Of a stretch of 6,247 nucleotides of DNA, positions 6,227-6,247 are shown one piece after another. How positions within the stretch are numbered: the stretch's first letter is position 1; each line of letters begins with the position of its first letter. The notes beneath the pieces were generated by a model that worked only from the letters and a program-made list of their open reading frames with translations, did no database searches and was not told the origin of the DNA. Source of the stretch: an uncultured Bacteroidota bacterium (GTDB taxonomy: Bacteria; Bacteroidota; Bacteroidia; Chitinophagales; Chitinophagaceae); contig CAIVKT010000341.1 in assembly GCA_903906615.1 (NCBI GenBank), positions 1 to 6,247 on the forward strand. The letters are read 5' to 3'. The translations under genes and the position numbers were made by a program.

Positions 6227-6247
6227 CAGTAACGGTGCTATCTCCTA

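Noticed and set aside
1..6247. CRISPR array, tRNA, rRNA, transposase, toxin-antitoxin or phage genes
   Set aside because: I looked for regularly spaced repeats, cloverleaf-like sequence and typical protein motifs on both strands and saw none.

Overview
The window looks like chromosomal DNA from a member of the Bacteroidota, most probably Chitinophagaceae or a close relative. Four things point there. The PdxJ protein has the NINKIATLRN N-terminus I associate with this phylum. Two neighbouring genes encode outer-membrane proteins of the DUF5723 type. The pdxJ start is preceded by a perfect TAnnTTTG promoter box. Most starts lack a convincing Shine-Dalgarno sequence. This placement is inferred from recognised families and motifs, without a database search.

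Left part (1-2434, all minus strand): pdxJ (vitamin B6 synthesis) is followed downstream by two tandem paralogous DUF5723-like secreted/outer-membrane proteins. The second of these is cut by the left edge of the window. The gaps are 57 and 95 bp, so the three could share a transcript, but no functional link between B6 synthesis and the barrel proteins is evident.

Middle part (2435-4675, plus strand): a short divergent promoter region separates pdxJ from a family-5 (OppA/DppA-type) substrate-binding lipoprotein gene. The reading frame of this gene opens about 70 codons before the lipobox cysteine. The extra segment carries two direct copies of a 13-bp GC-rich repeat, which suggests that a repeat element has altered the start of the gene. 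Eleven bases after it lies a small membrane-anchored protein gene of about 32% GC, clearly AT-richer than its surroundings and possibly acquired. No ABC permease or ATPase gene is present in the window.

Right part (4676-6247): an 85-bp convergent gap with GC-rich, REP-like inverted repeats, then a minus-strand SGNH/GDSL-type hydrolase lipoprotein gene that reads in from near the right edge.

Three of the complete genes (barrel protein, binding lipoprotein, SGNH lipoprotein) and the partial one encode exported envelope proteins. I see no defence system, CRISPR array, RNA gene, transposase or other clearly new multi-gene system. The most notable points are the repeat-bearing N-terminal extension of the binding protein and the AT-rich small gene beside it.
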